Shown here in pieces: positions 22,044 to 31,597 of a stretch of 31,597 nucleotides of DNA. The translations under genes were made by a program, and so were the position numbers. Every line of letters begins with the position of its first letter. Position 1 is the stretch's first letter. The stretch comes from Sperchopsis tessellata. Taxonomy: Eukaryota > Arthropoda > Insecta > Coleoptera > Hydrophilidae. The stretch lies in the NCBI GenBank assembly GCA_033557685.1, contig JAWQRN010000312.1:1-31597 (forward strand), in the 5' to 3' direction. Below the pieces are notes generated by a model. That model was not told the DNA's origin and did no database searches. It saw only the letters and a list, made by a program, of their open reading frames with translations.

Positions 22044-22883
22044 TCAAGCAATTTTATGTGATCCAATTACTGCTGTCATTGGGCGTGGTAAACTTGTCTT
22101 GACAATGTCTTCTTGCGGAATGTTCTCCCATTCTTCAGGAAGAGCTACTCTTAGTTCTTGGATGGTTTCTGGAATAGGTTGGCGGTATCGTACACGTTGC
22201 CCAAGCATATCCCATACATTTTCTTTTGGATTTAGATCAGGGCTACAAGCTGGCCACAGCAATCGCCGAATGTTCACCTCGTCTAAATATTGCGTTACCA
22301 TCTGTAGCTTGCATCGAAACTCCAGCCCAGACCATTATATTGCCACCTCCAAATGGTGTTCTTGGAGATATATAGCACTGCAAATATCATTCATTGGGTC
22401 TTCTCCATATACGTTCGCGTCCTTCTGGTGAACAAAGGCAAAAACGGGATTCATTGGTGAACAATACAGAGCTCCAGTCTTTGATCATCCAATGTCTATG
22501 ATCACGCGCGAAATCTAGGCGCTCAACACTATGAGCTGGGACTAAAGCTCGACAAGCGGCAGGTGTTCTGGACATCAATCCGTATTCGTGCAGTCTCCAG
22601 CGTACGGTTAGTGCAGAAATTTCAACACCATGAATATCTGCCAGTCATAGAACGACAATAGTAGATGGTATGTTGCGATCGCGAAGAACATTTAACGCAA
22701 TAAATCGATTGTTACGTGTGGTATTCCTGTTCCTGGTCTCCTAATGTATTCTCCAGTTTCAAGATGCCGGCAAATTGCTTCTTGCCCAGTATTCCTGGCG
22801 ATTTCCAAGGTGTTTCCAATATATTGTACACTCCGTCCATCTTCATGTAGTGCTACAATTTAGGCTACATCCTCTGGTAGCAT
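22044..22883 (-). pseudogene. Tc1-like transposase, dead (deletion, D to N, stops)
   Basis: Start ATG 22883-22881 (MLPEDVA), then TAA where family members read on into IVALHEDGRSVQYIG. The helix-turn-helix region continues with CRHLETGEYIRRPGTG. After a frame change come DIHGVEISALTVRWRLHEYG and DWSSVLFTNESRFCL, where the family has the first catalytic aspartate (TDES); here it is asparagine. SPRTPFGGGNIMVWAGVSM is followed by an abrupt join to VTQYLDEVNIRRLLWPA and CSPDLNPKENVWD, which keeps the last catalytic acid (E). About 60 codons holding the DNARPH second aspartate are missing at the join near 22300, which also changes frame. The C-terminus ends MTAVIGSHKIA, stop at 22044. About 280 codons remain of a usual 340. 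Clearly non-functional. Confidence 0.9.
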
Positions 22884-22986
22884 TTTTTTAAAACACTTCA
22901 AATTCAGTTCAAAAACAATAAACCTAAGCAACTAGATGTAAATAAATTGTTATCATGGAACTAAATTTCAATATTTCGAAACACAT

Positions 22987-23155
22987 TTTTGTAGTTTTCT
23001 GTTTTTTCAATTTATTGTTACTTACAAGAAATGTTTATTTAATTTTATTTTTGTGATTTTACACATAAAGTTCTTATAATAAAAAACCCGACTTTTTTGT
23101 TTTACACCGAATAAATGGAAAAAGTTAGGTGTCTGGTTTTTTTTGACCACGAGTG
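22987..23155. repeat. Tc1-like right terminal inverted repeat
   Basis: Reverse complement of the left repeat, ending ...GACCACGAGTG directly before TA 23156-23157. Confidence 0.85.
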
Positions 23156-23179
23156 TATTATCATTATAACAAAATAAAC

Positions 23180-23281
23180 AATACTGTACAAAGATTTCCG
23201 TGGTTACAGTAAATATCCCCAGATTTTCTGGGAGATAACTGTGTATTGACTTTTCTTCTTGCCGACTTGTTGTCCACCCTA
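23180..23281 (-). repeat. Penelope-like terminal repeat, fragment D
   Basis: On the minus strand it matches the tail of copies A-C: GGGTGGACAACAAGTCGG, AAGAAGAAAAGTCAATACAC, AGTTATCTCCCAGAAAATCT and CTGTAACCACGGAAA. The GAAAC box is damaged (GACAACAAG). It begins only about 25 bp from the Tc1 right end. Confidence 0.7.
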
Positions 23282-23328
23282 GAGAAAAAATAAAAATAGA
23301 TGCAAATCTATTGATATACATAGTGTAC

Positions 23329-23368
23329 AGCATATTTACCAGAGAGATAGAAATACCTCATATTTAAT
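23329..23368. repeat. Right copy of the ~38-bp direct repeat
   Basis: AGCATATTTACCAGAGAGAT then AGAAATACCTCATATTTAAT, matching 21633-21668 with small differences. Confidence 0.5.
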
Positions 23369-25430
23369 TTATAACTAAATTCTTTTTATTGTAATTACTT
23401 TTGTTGAGAATTGCTATTATTTTGAGATTTGTACAATGCAACTAGCACAAAGTAGCTATCACACTATATAAATAGAAAGGTCCAAAAATGTAACCTTTGC
23501 GGCCTATTTACTGAATATCGTTTATGTACTAAATGAAATATTTAATTGTTTTTCTAAAAACTAACAGTAACTTTTCTAACTATGCTACTGTATAATCATG
23601 TTCGAAACCATTATATATTTTTAACTTTGAAGAAGGCGTAAAGAATTAGAAGGATTTTAATACCAAATATGCCATATGTTATTTAAAACTATAAATAAAT
23701 TTATTGTGATTTGTATTTCTAGGTGCAACCGATTAAATAAACTAATAGTAAGAGGTACACATTTTGTGGAATTTCAATTTAATGTAAAAAATTTACTTGC
23801 AAAAGGAGGAATTACTATTTTCATACTTAAATTTTGATAAACTTCCAAGAGTAAAACCTTATCTGTATCCTTGAGCATCATTCAAGATTTACGAAATGTA
23901 TTAATTAATAATTATTCTTTATATGTTAACATATTTTGTGCGGGTGGCAGTCAGGAAGACAAACTTATTTCAGAGTTGCTAAACTGTAATGGTAACATCC
24001 GGTTTCTTTTATGTATAAATACTTCTTCGTCACTATCACTATCAAATAGTGGCAAATCATTATCGCTTCAATATGTAGATAAATTATTGGCAAATATATC
24101 ATCATCATTCTCGTAATTTTGAGAAGCCACATTAAATACTATTAAATATTAATAAAATAGTAAAATAGTCTGAATTGTATAATTGAACTTTATGATTCAA
24201 CTAAACTATTTACTGTAAAAACTACTTTACCTACCATGTATTTTAGACACTATTACATGACGGTATGAATAGAACGAGCCAAAAGGGGCTAATGAAGAAA
24301 AGAAACAAGGTGGGACATCTGTACAACATAACTGGACTTTATCTGGTTCTATGAATAACTGTTAATAGAATCATATTAGTACCTTATCCACTTTTAACAT
24401 AGATCCTACGCAAAAGGTATTAATACCTGAAGCGCCTGTCGACATCAGTCAACGGTACTGGGTATTCCCTTTCCCACACATAATATGTTAAAATGTGCTA
24501 TTAGTATATCATTTAAATTGTATTAAAAACAAATACACTTTTACTAAATAGAGTTTATCGTTCATAGGATATATTTATTTATTTTTTTGTGATTTTTAAT
24601 AAATATGTTAAAAATTTATACATTTAGTTTGGTTGGAATTTCCATAGTGAACATGTAAATTTGTTAAATCTGAGTGGAATATTTCAAATTTGCTTATTGT
24701 AGCAATTTATCATCTGCCCTTAATTTTCTTAAATAAGATAATTTACAAATATCATACTTGCAATTATTTTATAGTTCACCAGGTTCTCAGCTTCCTCCTA
24801 CTTCTTCCACAGGCACACATCCCCTGCACTATTCGTTCTTTACTCTTATATTGAAAAATCCACCAAAGCATACTTATTTCAATCATACCATTTTTCTTTC
24901 ACTTCACATTCATTCAAAATTGATTCATTATACACATACTTTTTGCAAATAATCCATACTACTTTTTATTTTCATGCCTTTTAGCCCATATCTATCTTGG
25001 TTCCATGTATAACAGTTGGTACAACTACATTTACATACATGGTTTCTTGCCACTTTATTACACCTGTAACCTTTCTGCCCTCATTCACTTGCCATTATAA
25101 AATGGTTTTTTTACACTGTATCTACCCTCTAACGTTACCTAATAATTTATCCCTTTTTGTAGAAGATAGCAGATAATTTATTAGTTAATAAAATACATAA
25201 ATAATGTTTTTATTTAATGAACAAAATGTAAAAAATATAATTTTTTGAGTAGATTGGATCATGCAAAATTAATATTTCTATATAAGAATATAAAAGTATA
25301 AGTTTCATTAAAACAACAAACTTATTAGATTTAGTTAAATGTCATCAAAAAATATAATGTGAATTAGGAATTTCATTATTCGTATCGTAAGGATTTTCTC
25401 AATATTGATATAAGAATTATTGGTCGGTAA
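23369..25430. other. AT-rich stretch with one possible acidic fossil frame
   Basis: No firm gene. On minus, about 24140-23960 reads NYENDDDIFANNLSTY, stop, SDNDLPLFDSDSDEEVF, an acidic serine/aspartate-rich stretch like the N-termini of piggyBac-derived or nuclear proteins. It is not followed by a recognisable domain. The 81-codon plus frame there is its shadow. The remainder, including 24280-24480 and 24770-25100, shows nothing identifiable. Confidence 0.35.
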
Positions 25431-25434
25431 TTAC

Positions 25435-26660
25435 TTATCTGGTTTCCCTTCTTTGATTGTTTCCGCTCTTATTCCATTTTTGCCAAATGTCTTACCATTG
25501 TTTTATTCCCAAAAAATTATATTCTTATAAAAATAATGTCTTACCTTCAATCCTTGTAAATATACAAGATGGCTCTCTGATTTGTCCCGTGTTTCTTCGG
25601 CTAAATATTCACCGATGTCTGCAAAATAATTGTTAGCATACTCTACTATTTTTTTCTTTTGTGTGGTATAGTCTCTTGTAGTTTTTGTCTCTGCAATATT
25701 ATCTTTGGTGTTTTTATATTTTTATTTAGTGAGTAATTAATCACTTTCCATATTCTCCTCTGTTTTTTGCATTTTCAAACTTTTTGATTATTTATATTTA
25801 GCTTGCAAATTTGAATTATTTTTCTTCCTCTTATAAAGTTTATATCTTTTTTTTATTTTATTGACAACTGTCTGATTTACCCAGTTTGTTCCGTCTGATT
25901 TAAATTTTTTAATTTCTGTGTTCATTTTTATGATTTCATTTACTAATTTAGATGTCCGCAAAAGATTTTGGTTCATTTCTATTTCTTTCCTTGCTTGTTC
26001 AAAGTAAGTTTGCATACATGTGATGGTCTTTCTTTTGTTTTTTCTGTCTTGGGTTTTCCATTCTGATATTAACATTTGCTCTTAAAATAAATTTTTGTTA
26101 AGTTATATGGAAAATTTGTTTCTATATGGTTTAATACAGATCCCCCGTTTTCCAAGTACCGTGTTATATATTCTTTACAATTTTTATATATATATATTTT
26201 TTATATTGTATATTATCATTTCTGTGTACACTGTAGTTTTTCCATCGTTCTTTAACATATCTACATTCATATCACTTGCAATAATAGTTCTCCTTTTTGC
26301 AACCTCTATCATTGCATCCTGTATTTTGATGAAACATTCAATCTTTACTTGTGGTGGACTGTTTATTGATATTATATCAGTTTTTTAAGGGTTATATATA
26401 CTGTGTTATAGCCCATCTCTGTCTCATCTAAATTCCGTCTTAATTTTATTTGTTGTTTGATGTAGACTGCGACTCCTCATCCTCTACTCCCTCTGCTGTT
26501 ATGTACATTGCTGTATCCCTATTCTTTCAAGTTTCTGTTAATATGAGCACATCTGGCTCTATTTTTTTGTTATGATTATTCTTTCATCAAGTTTATTCAT
26601 TAAGCTTCTTAAATTGAGTAATATCAACTTAATATTTTCTTCTATGGTGTTTACTATATG
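25435..26660 (-). pseudogene. Non-LTR retrotransposon relic (endonuclease to RT start)
   Basis: Minus-strand blocks occur in the correct order. At about 26640-26590, LLNLRSLMNKLDE matches the N.RSL.NK start of an AP endonuclease. At 26560-26530, PDVLILTET contains the metal-binding glutamate. At about 26500-26420, YITAEG and IKQQIKLRRNLDETEMGYNT follow. At about 26285-26245, IIASDMNVDMLKN matches the GD.N.D motif. A 95-codon open frame at 26075-25788 encodes the charged linker with WVNQTVVNKIKKRYKLYKRK. At about 25650-25560, VEYANNYFADIGEYLAEETR matches the N.yF..iG..L linker before RT. At about 25470, GIRAETIKEG resembles the first RT block. The rest of RT is lost. Numerous stops; dead. Family jockey/CR1-like, exact clade not assigned. 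Confidence 0.7.
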
Positions 26661-27504
26661 TTTTGAAGTTCCTTTTGGGGAATACTGTCAAGTCCTGATT
26701 TTTGTTGTACAATTTGCAGTACTGTGTTTGTTTTCACTGTTTATGTGGTTGATATTGATACTATATATGTTTGTTTTTGATTGATTTATTAACAGTGTCT
26801 TTTTTATACATTTTCTTGTTTTACTATTCTTATGTGTGTATTGTTTTGTGTCCATCAAAATTATAAACCCCTCTTTGTTTCTTTGTGAGAATTTTTAAAT
26901 TAATTTCATCTTCTTTTACCAGTCCATTGTGTCTATGATATAATTGTTGTAATCTTCTTTTCAAATAACAAATATTATAATTTCTGGTATTTTCTTTATT
27001 CATTCCTTTTCACATTTTTCATTTGTCTATTTCATTCCATTTTACAATAATTTCATGTTGGAAAAACAAACATTGTAATTCTCAATCCAAAATATGTCCG
27101 ATACGAAATAAAATTTGCTGGTTTTGCATTAGTGCCTGTTGAAAACTACAGATTACTGGGGTTGTTGATAGCAGAAGGATGATCTGGAGTTTTCATATTT
27201 AGAGCATAGCAGAAAGATTGAGTAGTCATACTTTGTCAGCAAGAGCTGAGGAAGCGAGTAAGTGTACTAATGTTGGTATTGGCCGCAAAGATATATTTTT
27301 GAAACTTGCCTATTTTTGTACCAACACATGATTAACTTCGGTTGGTTTTGATTTCCATAGTTCTGTTATTAGAAATGGGATGGCTCTTGACCAATTTGTT
27401 CCATTTAGTAAACTATCTTGATATAGGTAGTGTGTTCGTTTATAGAAAGAGTAAAGAATTTCTTAAAAATATATTTACTCAGTGAGTGAATATGCGGTTG
27501 TTAG
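26661..27504. other. Gene-free stretch upstream of the minus-strand relic
   Basis: This may contain the element's ORF1 or 5' UTR on minus, but no zinc knuckle or coiled-coil was recognised. A less AT-rich patch at 27120-27330 did not match anything on either strand. Confidence 0.35.
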
Positions 27505-27835
27505 TTTTCAAGTGTTTTCCGGGAGATAACCATGTGTTGGCTTTTCTTTTTAGGTCGTAGAATAATAAAACATTCTATGATTAATACTTCTGAGAGCTAT
27601 ATGTCATTCTATGCCTAGCACTTTTTAGAGGTGGTCGGCACCTGCATCTAGCACTTTTCTGAGCTACATGTGCAATTTATAATTAGAACTATTAAGAGCT
27701 ATATGTCTTGATAATTGCCCCTGCAATGGTGGACGAAACTTCGGCAAAAAGAAAAGCCAACACATGGTTATCTCCCGAAAAAGCTGAAGATATTTACTGT
27801 GGCCGTGGAAGTCTACATACTGAATGTATTTATTA
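27505..27835 (+). repeat. Penelope-like terminal repeat, palindromic copy C
   Basis: The left arm GTTTTCCGGGAGATAACC, ATGTGTTGGCTTTTCTTTTT (27513-27554) is the complement of the right arm GAAAAGCCAACACATGGTTA, TCTCCCGAAAAAGC (27751-27785). The right box is GGTGGACGAAACTTCGGC from 27728; the left box is degraded to TAGGTCGTAG. The middle holds inverted AGAGCTAYATG/TAGCACTTTT units and GGTCGGCACCTGCA. The tail GGCCGTGGAAGTCTACATAC runs to 27832. The 66- and 80-codon frames crossing it are repeat-derived. Confidence 0.75.
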
Positions 27836-28455
27836 TGTGTTTATCCAAAAATTGTATTTTGTTTTGTGCTATATGTATACTAATATTCGACGCGATTGGT
27901 ATATGTGAAAAGTATGTATTATTATTTGATAATAGCCAGCCGGCAAGCCGATGTTAGCTATTGCTTATTTTAGTTCGATTTAAAAATGTTTATAACATGA
28001 TCATTTTGAGGTCTTTATGAATGTTAGTGCACAAGATTTTCAGACAATTGATGAAATTCACCATCTAGTCTCTTCTTAACACTGTTTGTGATAAAATTTC
28101 TTCTAGGAAACTTGTTATATCTTACCTTCTCAGTTACATTGAGTTTAATTTTAGGTGATAAGCAAGACCTGGAGAACAAGTTAATACATTAGACATTTAT
28201 TTACTTTACTAGGGCATTATTGTCTATGGAGTAAGCCTACATGCATTTTATACAAAATTATAATTACATTAACATTTTAATTAAATTTGTATATGTAAGG
28301 TTAACAAAACTTTACCATACAGACCAAAAGTGTAGTTCCAAATCCATATATTTCCTAACTTTCCCAATTGGGAAATACTGTTAATTATTATTCCATGTAA
28401 AAACTCATACATAGTTTTTATATTTTATTTATATCCAAGAATCTTTCATTTTAAT
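27836..28455. other. AT-rich stretch, nothing recognised
   Basis: No coding or repeat signal beyond simple AT-rich sequence. The 3' UTR of the minus-strand RT relic at 28457-29030 may lie here. Confidence 0.35.
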
Positions 28456-28456
28456 T

Positions 28457-29030
28457 TTATAAACATTTGACAATGTGAAATCTGATAAGAGTAGTGGCCA
28501 CAGGTGATGTCCCTATCACATCACCTCTCAGCCTTCTTTCTCTTATGGTTATCAAACCACAACGTTCAAGCCAGTTCAGATATGGAGTCTCTTTTAACTG
28601 CGATGGAATTTTTGAAATTGATAAAGTAAGAACTCCAAACACACTATACATAAGATTAGGTTTTATATATGATTTATAAAGGCAGTAATTTAGATTAAGT
28701 TATCTTGAAGTGCTCATCCTACGAGGAAATTCATTCTATTTGCTCTTTTAGAAGATGTGGTAAGTGAGCTTCCCATTTAAAATCAGAAGACACAGTGATT
28801 ATCAGATCCATCTGTTTATACACAATTTTCAGTGGAGTACAACCCAATCTACAATTGTAAACTTATCCATGATGGGCTTCATAATCTCAGCCCATTCCTT
28901 GATAATTGTCAGGTCATTATGTTATAAGATCATTAGTCTAGGTTAGTAGGTTTCAACATGTTTGGTGTGATTAGCAAAAATAATGATGCACACAGTACAG
29001 ATCCCTGGGTACAGCATGCCCCTTCAGTCG
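28457..29030 (-). pseudogene. Non-LTR reverse transcriptase C-terminal relic
   Basis: Minus strand from 29022: TQGSVLCASLFLLI matches the PQGSVLGPLLF.I block. The YADD box is not preserved. Then IIKEWAEIMKPIMDKF (about 28905-28855) matches L..W...W.....K, and LKWEAHLPHL (about 28775-28745) matches DLKWE.HI. A 64-codon open frame follows: YKSYIKPNLMYS (into 28651), then LKETPYLNWLERCGLITI, RERRLRGDVI. The last piece is the very characteristic Y..RL..LGL..L..RR.RGDLI thumb motif near the C-terminus of jockey/CR1-type RTs. Frame changes and stops separate the blocks. It is antisense to Ndfip. Confidence 0.75.
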
Positions 29031-29899
29031 TTCCATTTGAAATCAACACAAAAATATAGTTTTTCAACCCAACCTTTTTTATATTTATGAAACTTAGGAA
29101 AATATTTGATCAGTAGTATTAAATAAGACTTTTTCCTAAATTTCAGAATTATACAACTAGTAATTTTCAAGAATTTTTTAAATAGTCAATATTTCTGCAG
29201 TCATTGAATCACTAAAATTAGGATTACTCAGCTCCTAAAGAAGATAGAAACATAAAATTGATACCAAATTAAAGCTAATTAACACATCTGCAACACAAGT
29301 AATTTTGTAAAAAAATTCATTATTTGAAAACTCAAAATAAAATTTTTCAAAAAGCAGCTACCTTTTTAAAATTTGTGCAAGAATAAAAGTTAGTTGCAAA
29401 CCATGAAGCAATCAAATACTAAAATGCTTATTCATATAGTTCGCATAGCATTTACGACATTTGTTTAAATATTTAATGTAATAAATAGTTATATTTTTAT
29501 AATTTTCCGCTTTGATAACATGGTTTGTATAACATATACTTTATTATTTACAAAAAAGTTTTGTTTGAATTGCTGCAAAGATTTAATAGATAAGATGTTT
29601 GTTACATTCAGATGATGGAACTCTAAGTAAATATTTCTTTGAACTTTGGACCAAATACCTGGCTTAGCTAATATTAAAGGTCATAAAAGGTGAAATTAAA
29701 TTTATTTCTCTACAAATTGGTGTATTGTGTAATCATTGTATAATATAGAGATATCTGTGTAGAGGCAATTGAAGATATAGAGAGACTTACTTCATCATAA
29801 ATACAATGAAAAGGCACAGATTAGTGGTGGAAAACCAGAGGAAGCTTTTCTTTAAATTATAGCACTTATTTTTAAGAAAACAGGAATTCGCTGAATGAA
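29031..29899. other. AT-rich stretch, nothing recognised
   Basis: Possibly the continuation (5' part on minus) of the RT relic, but no RT or endonuclease blocks were found. Confidence 0.35.
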
Positions 29900-30130
29900 A
29901 TAGACTTCCACGGTTATTATCGATATGAATATTGTTTCCGGGTGGACACCATGTAGAGGCTCTGATAAGTGTCGACGTTTCGTCCACTGTTGCAAGGGAT
30001 ATTTTTAAGGCAAGCGATGTTACTTCAACAAATGAACTTAACGCACTCAGTGCACTTGCAATAGTGGACGAAACATCGGCACTTTTCAAACCTTCTACAC
30101 GATTTCCTCCTGGAAACTACAGTCATAGAG
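29900..30130 (-). repeat. Penelope-like terminal repeat, palindromic copy E
   Basis: The left half reads on minus: GTGGACGAAACGTCGAC (29987-29971), ATCAGAGCCTCTACATGG, CCACCCGGAAACAATATTC and CCGTGGAAGTCTA. The right half is on plus: GTGGACGAAACATCGGC (30064-30080), TTTTCAAACCTTC, TCCTCCTGGAAACTAC. The two halves share a short spacer with GATGTTACTTCAACAAATG. It aligns to copies A-C at the box, the CCCGGAAA block and the CCGTGGAAGT end, so both subtypes are one family. Open frames of 100 and 87 codons here are repeat artefacts. Confidence 0.75.
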
Positions 30131-31576
30131 TAATTTACTCTTATTATGAAACTCGAAACAAGTTTTATTTCTTATACCAAATCCTAGTAATTTAACAGCA
30201 GAAAAAGTAATATTTTTGAAATGCTCAAAAACTTTTAATTGAATATTACCCCAAAGTCCCTGGATAGTATATATTCACACAAATGTTCACTCAAAAAATA
30301 ATCAAGTTCAAATAACAGACTAAAAGTCAATATGTGATTCTTCACACTAATTCGATAGTCGGCCAGAATTACTCTGAAGATGACATCAGGCTCATTAATT
30401 AAGATCTAAAACATAATATCTAGAGCGTAAATATGTCAATAATTCCTTCAATAGCGATTGAATATTCAAAATACAATTATAGCTTCATAAATACCTTGTT
30501 GTGATGATTCCTCTGGAAGGTGCTGGCGATGTTAATTTTATTGTAAATGGTAATTAGAGTTTCAGGACGGGATAAGTCAAAAGAATAAGGAAAACTTAAT
30601 AAACAATTGTTATTGCGTGAAGATAAAAACACTAATTTTAAAGCGGGCGTTGGTACGATTTGACAAAGATAAGTTAATGCGTGAGGAATGACTGATGATT
30701 GCGTACTGTCGTTAAGCACGGTTTAGTGTCGAAAGGGCGCAAAAGGTACATGTCTCAACAGTAGCCTCCATTTTATGGCGATTTATGAGAAAACCAGTGA
30801 ATTTGACCGATGACATCGCCAAGAGGTATAACTACCGATTCTAAGTACAATCAGAATGACAGTTTTCTGCGGTAACAATATCATTAGCAAATAAGAGTTT
30901 TTCATAACTCAACAAAGAAAAAATTCTGTGCGAAGACTTTCACTGGCTACAGAGGCAAAGAGTTTTAAAAATTTTGCATCCGAAGTCACAAGATCTATAT
31001 CATAACCATTTTAAATTAAATGTTTCTATACCACATATGGTTTTGTCAAGTATATCATAGAAAATGAATGGCATACATAAATCATGTTTTTCAGTTAATT
31101 GAGGATGTTGTTATGTTTGAGCTATTATTTATTTAATGGAAAATACATGGTAGGACCATTCCACGGTACTACATAGTCATTAAAAAAATAAAGGACTTTA
31201 AAAACAAACTATAAGTTAAAAAATAACTGAATTCCTCCAATATCTATCCATGATTTTACCAAGAGTTTCGGCAGCAGATCTAAGGTAGTTTTATTGATGT
31301 AATAAATGTACAATACCTTTGTAAAACAAACCCTGATTTGCTATTATAAACATTTTTGACATATTTAGTAATTTTCAAAAGATAACTGGTCTTTTTTTTA
31401 ATTACAATGCAATACAATGGGATGATCCTACGATTCAGTATCTTTTTCATATTAATAAAATCTTTAATTTACGGAAAAACAGGTTACAACTTAAAAATAA
31501 ACTGGATACTTGGTGATTGACAGAAATAAATGCTTCAGTTGTACTTAGAATACATTAAGAAACCTAAATCTTGGAA
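30131..31576. other. Gene-free stretch with a less AT-biased patch
   Basis: The segment 30477-30860 is noticeably richer in GC. It holds an 80-codon minus frame (30719-30477) including LSRPETLITIYNKINIA, with no family recognised. It could be an old element fragment. The remainder is ordinary AT-rich sequence. Confidence 0.35.
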
Positions 31577-31597
31577 AAATATATATATATATATATA
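31577..31597. repeat. TA microsatellite at right edge
   Basis: The window ends in an uninterrupted AT dinucleotide run that is cut by the edge. Confidence 0.9.

Larger units (their letters stand above)
21801..23157 (-). mobile_element. Tc1-like DNA transposon, complete ends, inactive
   Basis: Element 21803-23155 (1353 bp) is flanked by TA at 21801-21802 and 23156-23157, the standard Tc1/mariner target duplication. Inverted repeats are long: 21803-21985 against 22987-23155. Both start CACTCGTG, followed by a CAAAAAAAACCAGACAC block, and share blocks down to AACAATAAATTGAAAAA; the left one has a roughly 16-bp extra stretch near 21870. The size fits the 1.3-1.4 kb norm despite an internal deletion. 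The coding strand is minus. The insertion lies in presumed Ndfip intron 2. Confidence 0.9.

Noticed and set aside
22099..22431. 110-codon plus frame
   Set aside because: Antisense shadow of the Tc1-like transposase, which matches its family on minus.
26095..26388. 97-codon hydrophobic plus frame
   Set aside because: Antisense shadow of the minus-strand retrotransposon between its endonuclease and linker; T-rich codons give artificial hydrophobicity.
29963..29990. CTCTGATAAG next to GTCGACGTTTCGTCC as a plus-strand hammerhead
   Set aside because: CTGATAAG resembles CUGANGA, but the GAAAC box is on the opposite strand, so the two cannot form one core.
29787..30195. Overlapping 100- and 87-codon frames on opposite strands with VDETS repeats
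   Set aside because: The repeated residues come from the GTGGACGAAAC box of palindromic repeat E read on both strands; not a protein.
30477..30719. 80-codon minus frame with mixed composition
   Set aside because: No motif of any family recognised on direct reading; mentioned only as a less AT-biased patch.

Overview
The window is animal nuclear DNA. It is strongly AT-rich, has long gene-free stretches, carries spliceosomal GT...AG intron signals, and is full of decayed transposable elements. Tc1, PIF/Harbinger, piggyBac, non-LTR and Penelope-like remnants together suggest an arthropod, most likely an insect with large introns. The sequence alone does not fix the species. Nothing bacterial, no tRNA or rRNA and no CRISPR array was seen.

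The only convincing host gene is an Ndfip homologue (NEDD4-family-interacting protein) on the plus strand. A 14-codon first exon (16046-16087), a 57-bp intron and a 79-codon second exon (16145-16381) carry the PPxY and LPxY motifs that bind WW domains of HECT ubiquitin ligases. A consensus donor follows. The exons for the three membrane segments were not found downstream, so intron 2 would run past the right edge (more than 15 kb), or the gene is broken.

Left part (1-16045): AT-rich filler, a transposase-less hAT-like element with TCGA-rich subterminal repeats (4128-5500), a PIF/Harbinger transposase relic on plus (about 6430-7605), a piggyBac transposase relic on minus (8146-9036) with a possible TTAACCC terminus at 7819, and a palindromic Penelope-like terminal repeat (12321-12673).

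Right part (16382-31597, probably Ndfip intron 2): four non-LTR retrotransposon relics, three of them antisense to Ndfip; a 1.35-kb Tc1-like element (21803-23155) with perfect TA duplications, long inverted repeats and a dead transposase; and seven more copies of the Penelope-like terminal repeat. Two of these, at 19466-19670 and 20163-20380, face each other around a GIY-YIG endonuclease relic. That arrangement is what identifies the repeat as Penelope-like.

The most interesting signal is this repeat family: eight copies, often head-to-head palindromes, with an internal 33-34 bp period and a conserved GGAC-GAAAC-GTC box resembling the 3' half of a hammerhead ribozyme core, a motif known from Penelope-like elements. 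The window begins and ends in AT microsatellites. No intact transposase, reverse transcriptase or other element gene was found.
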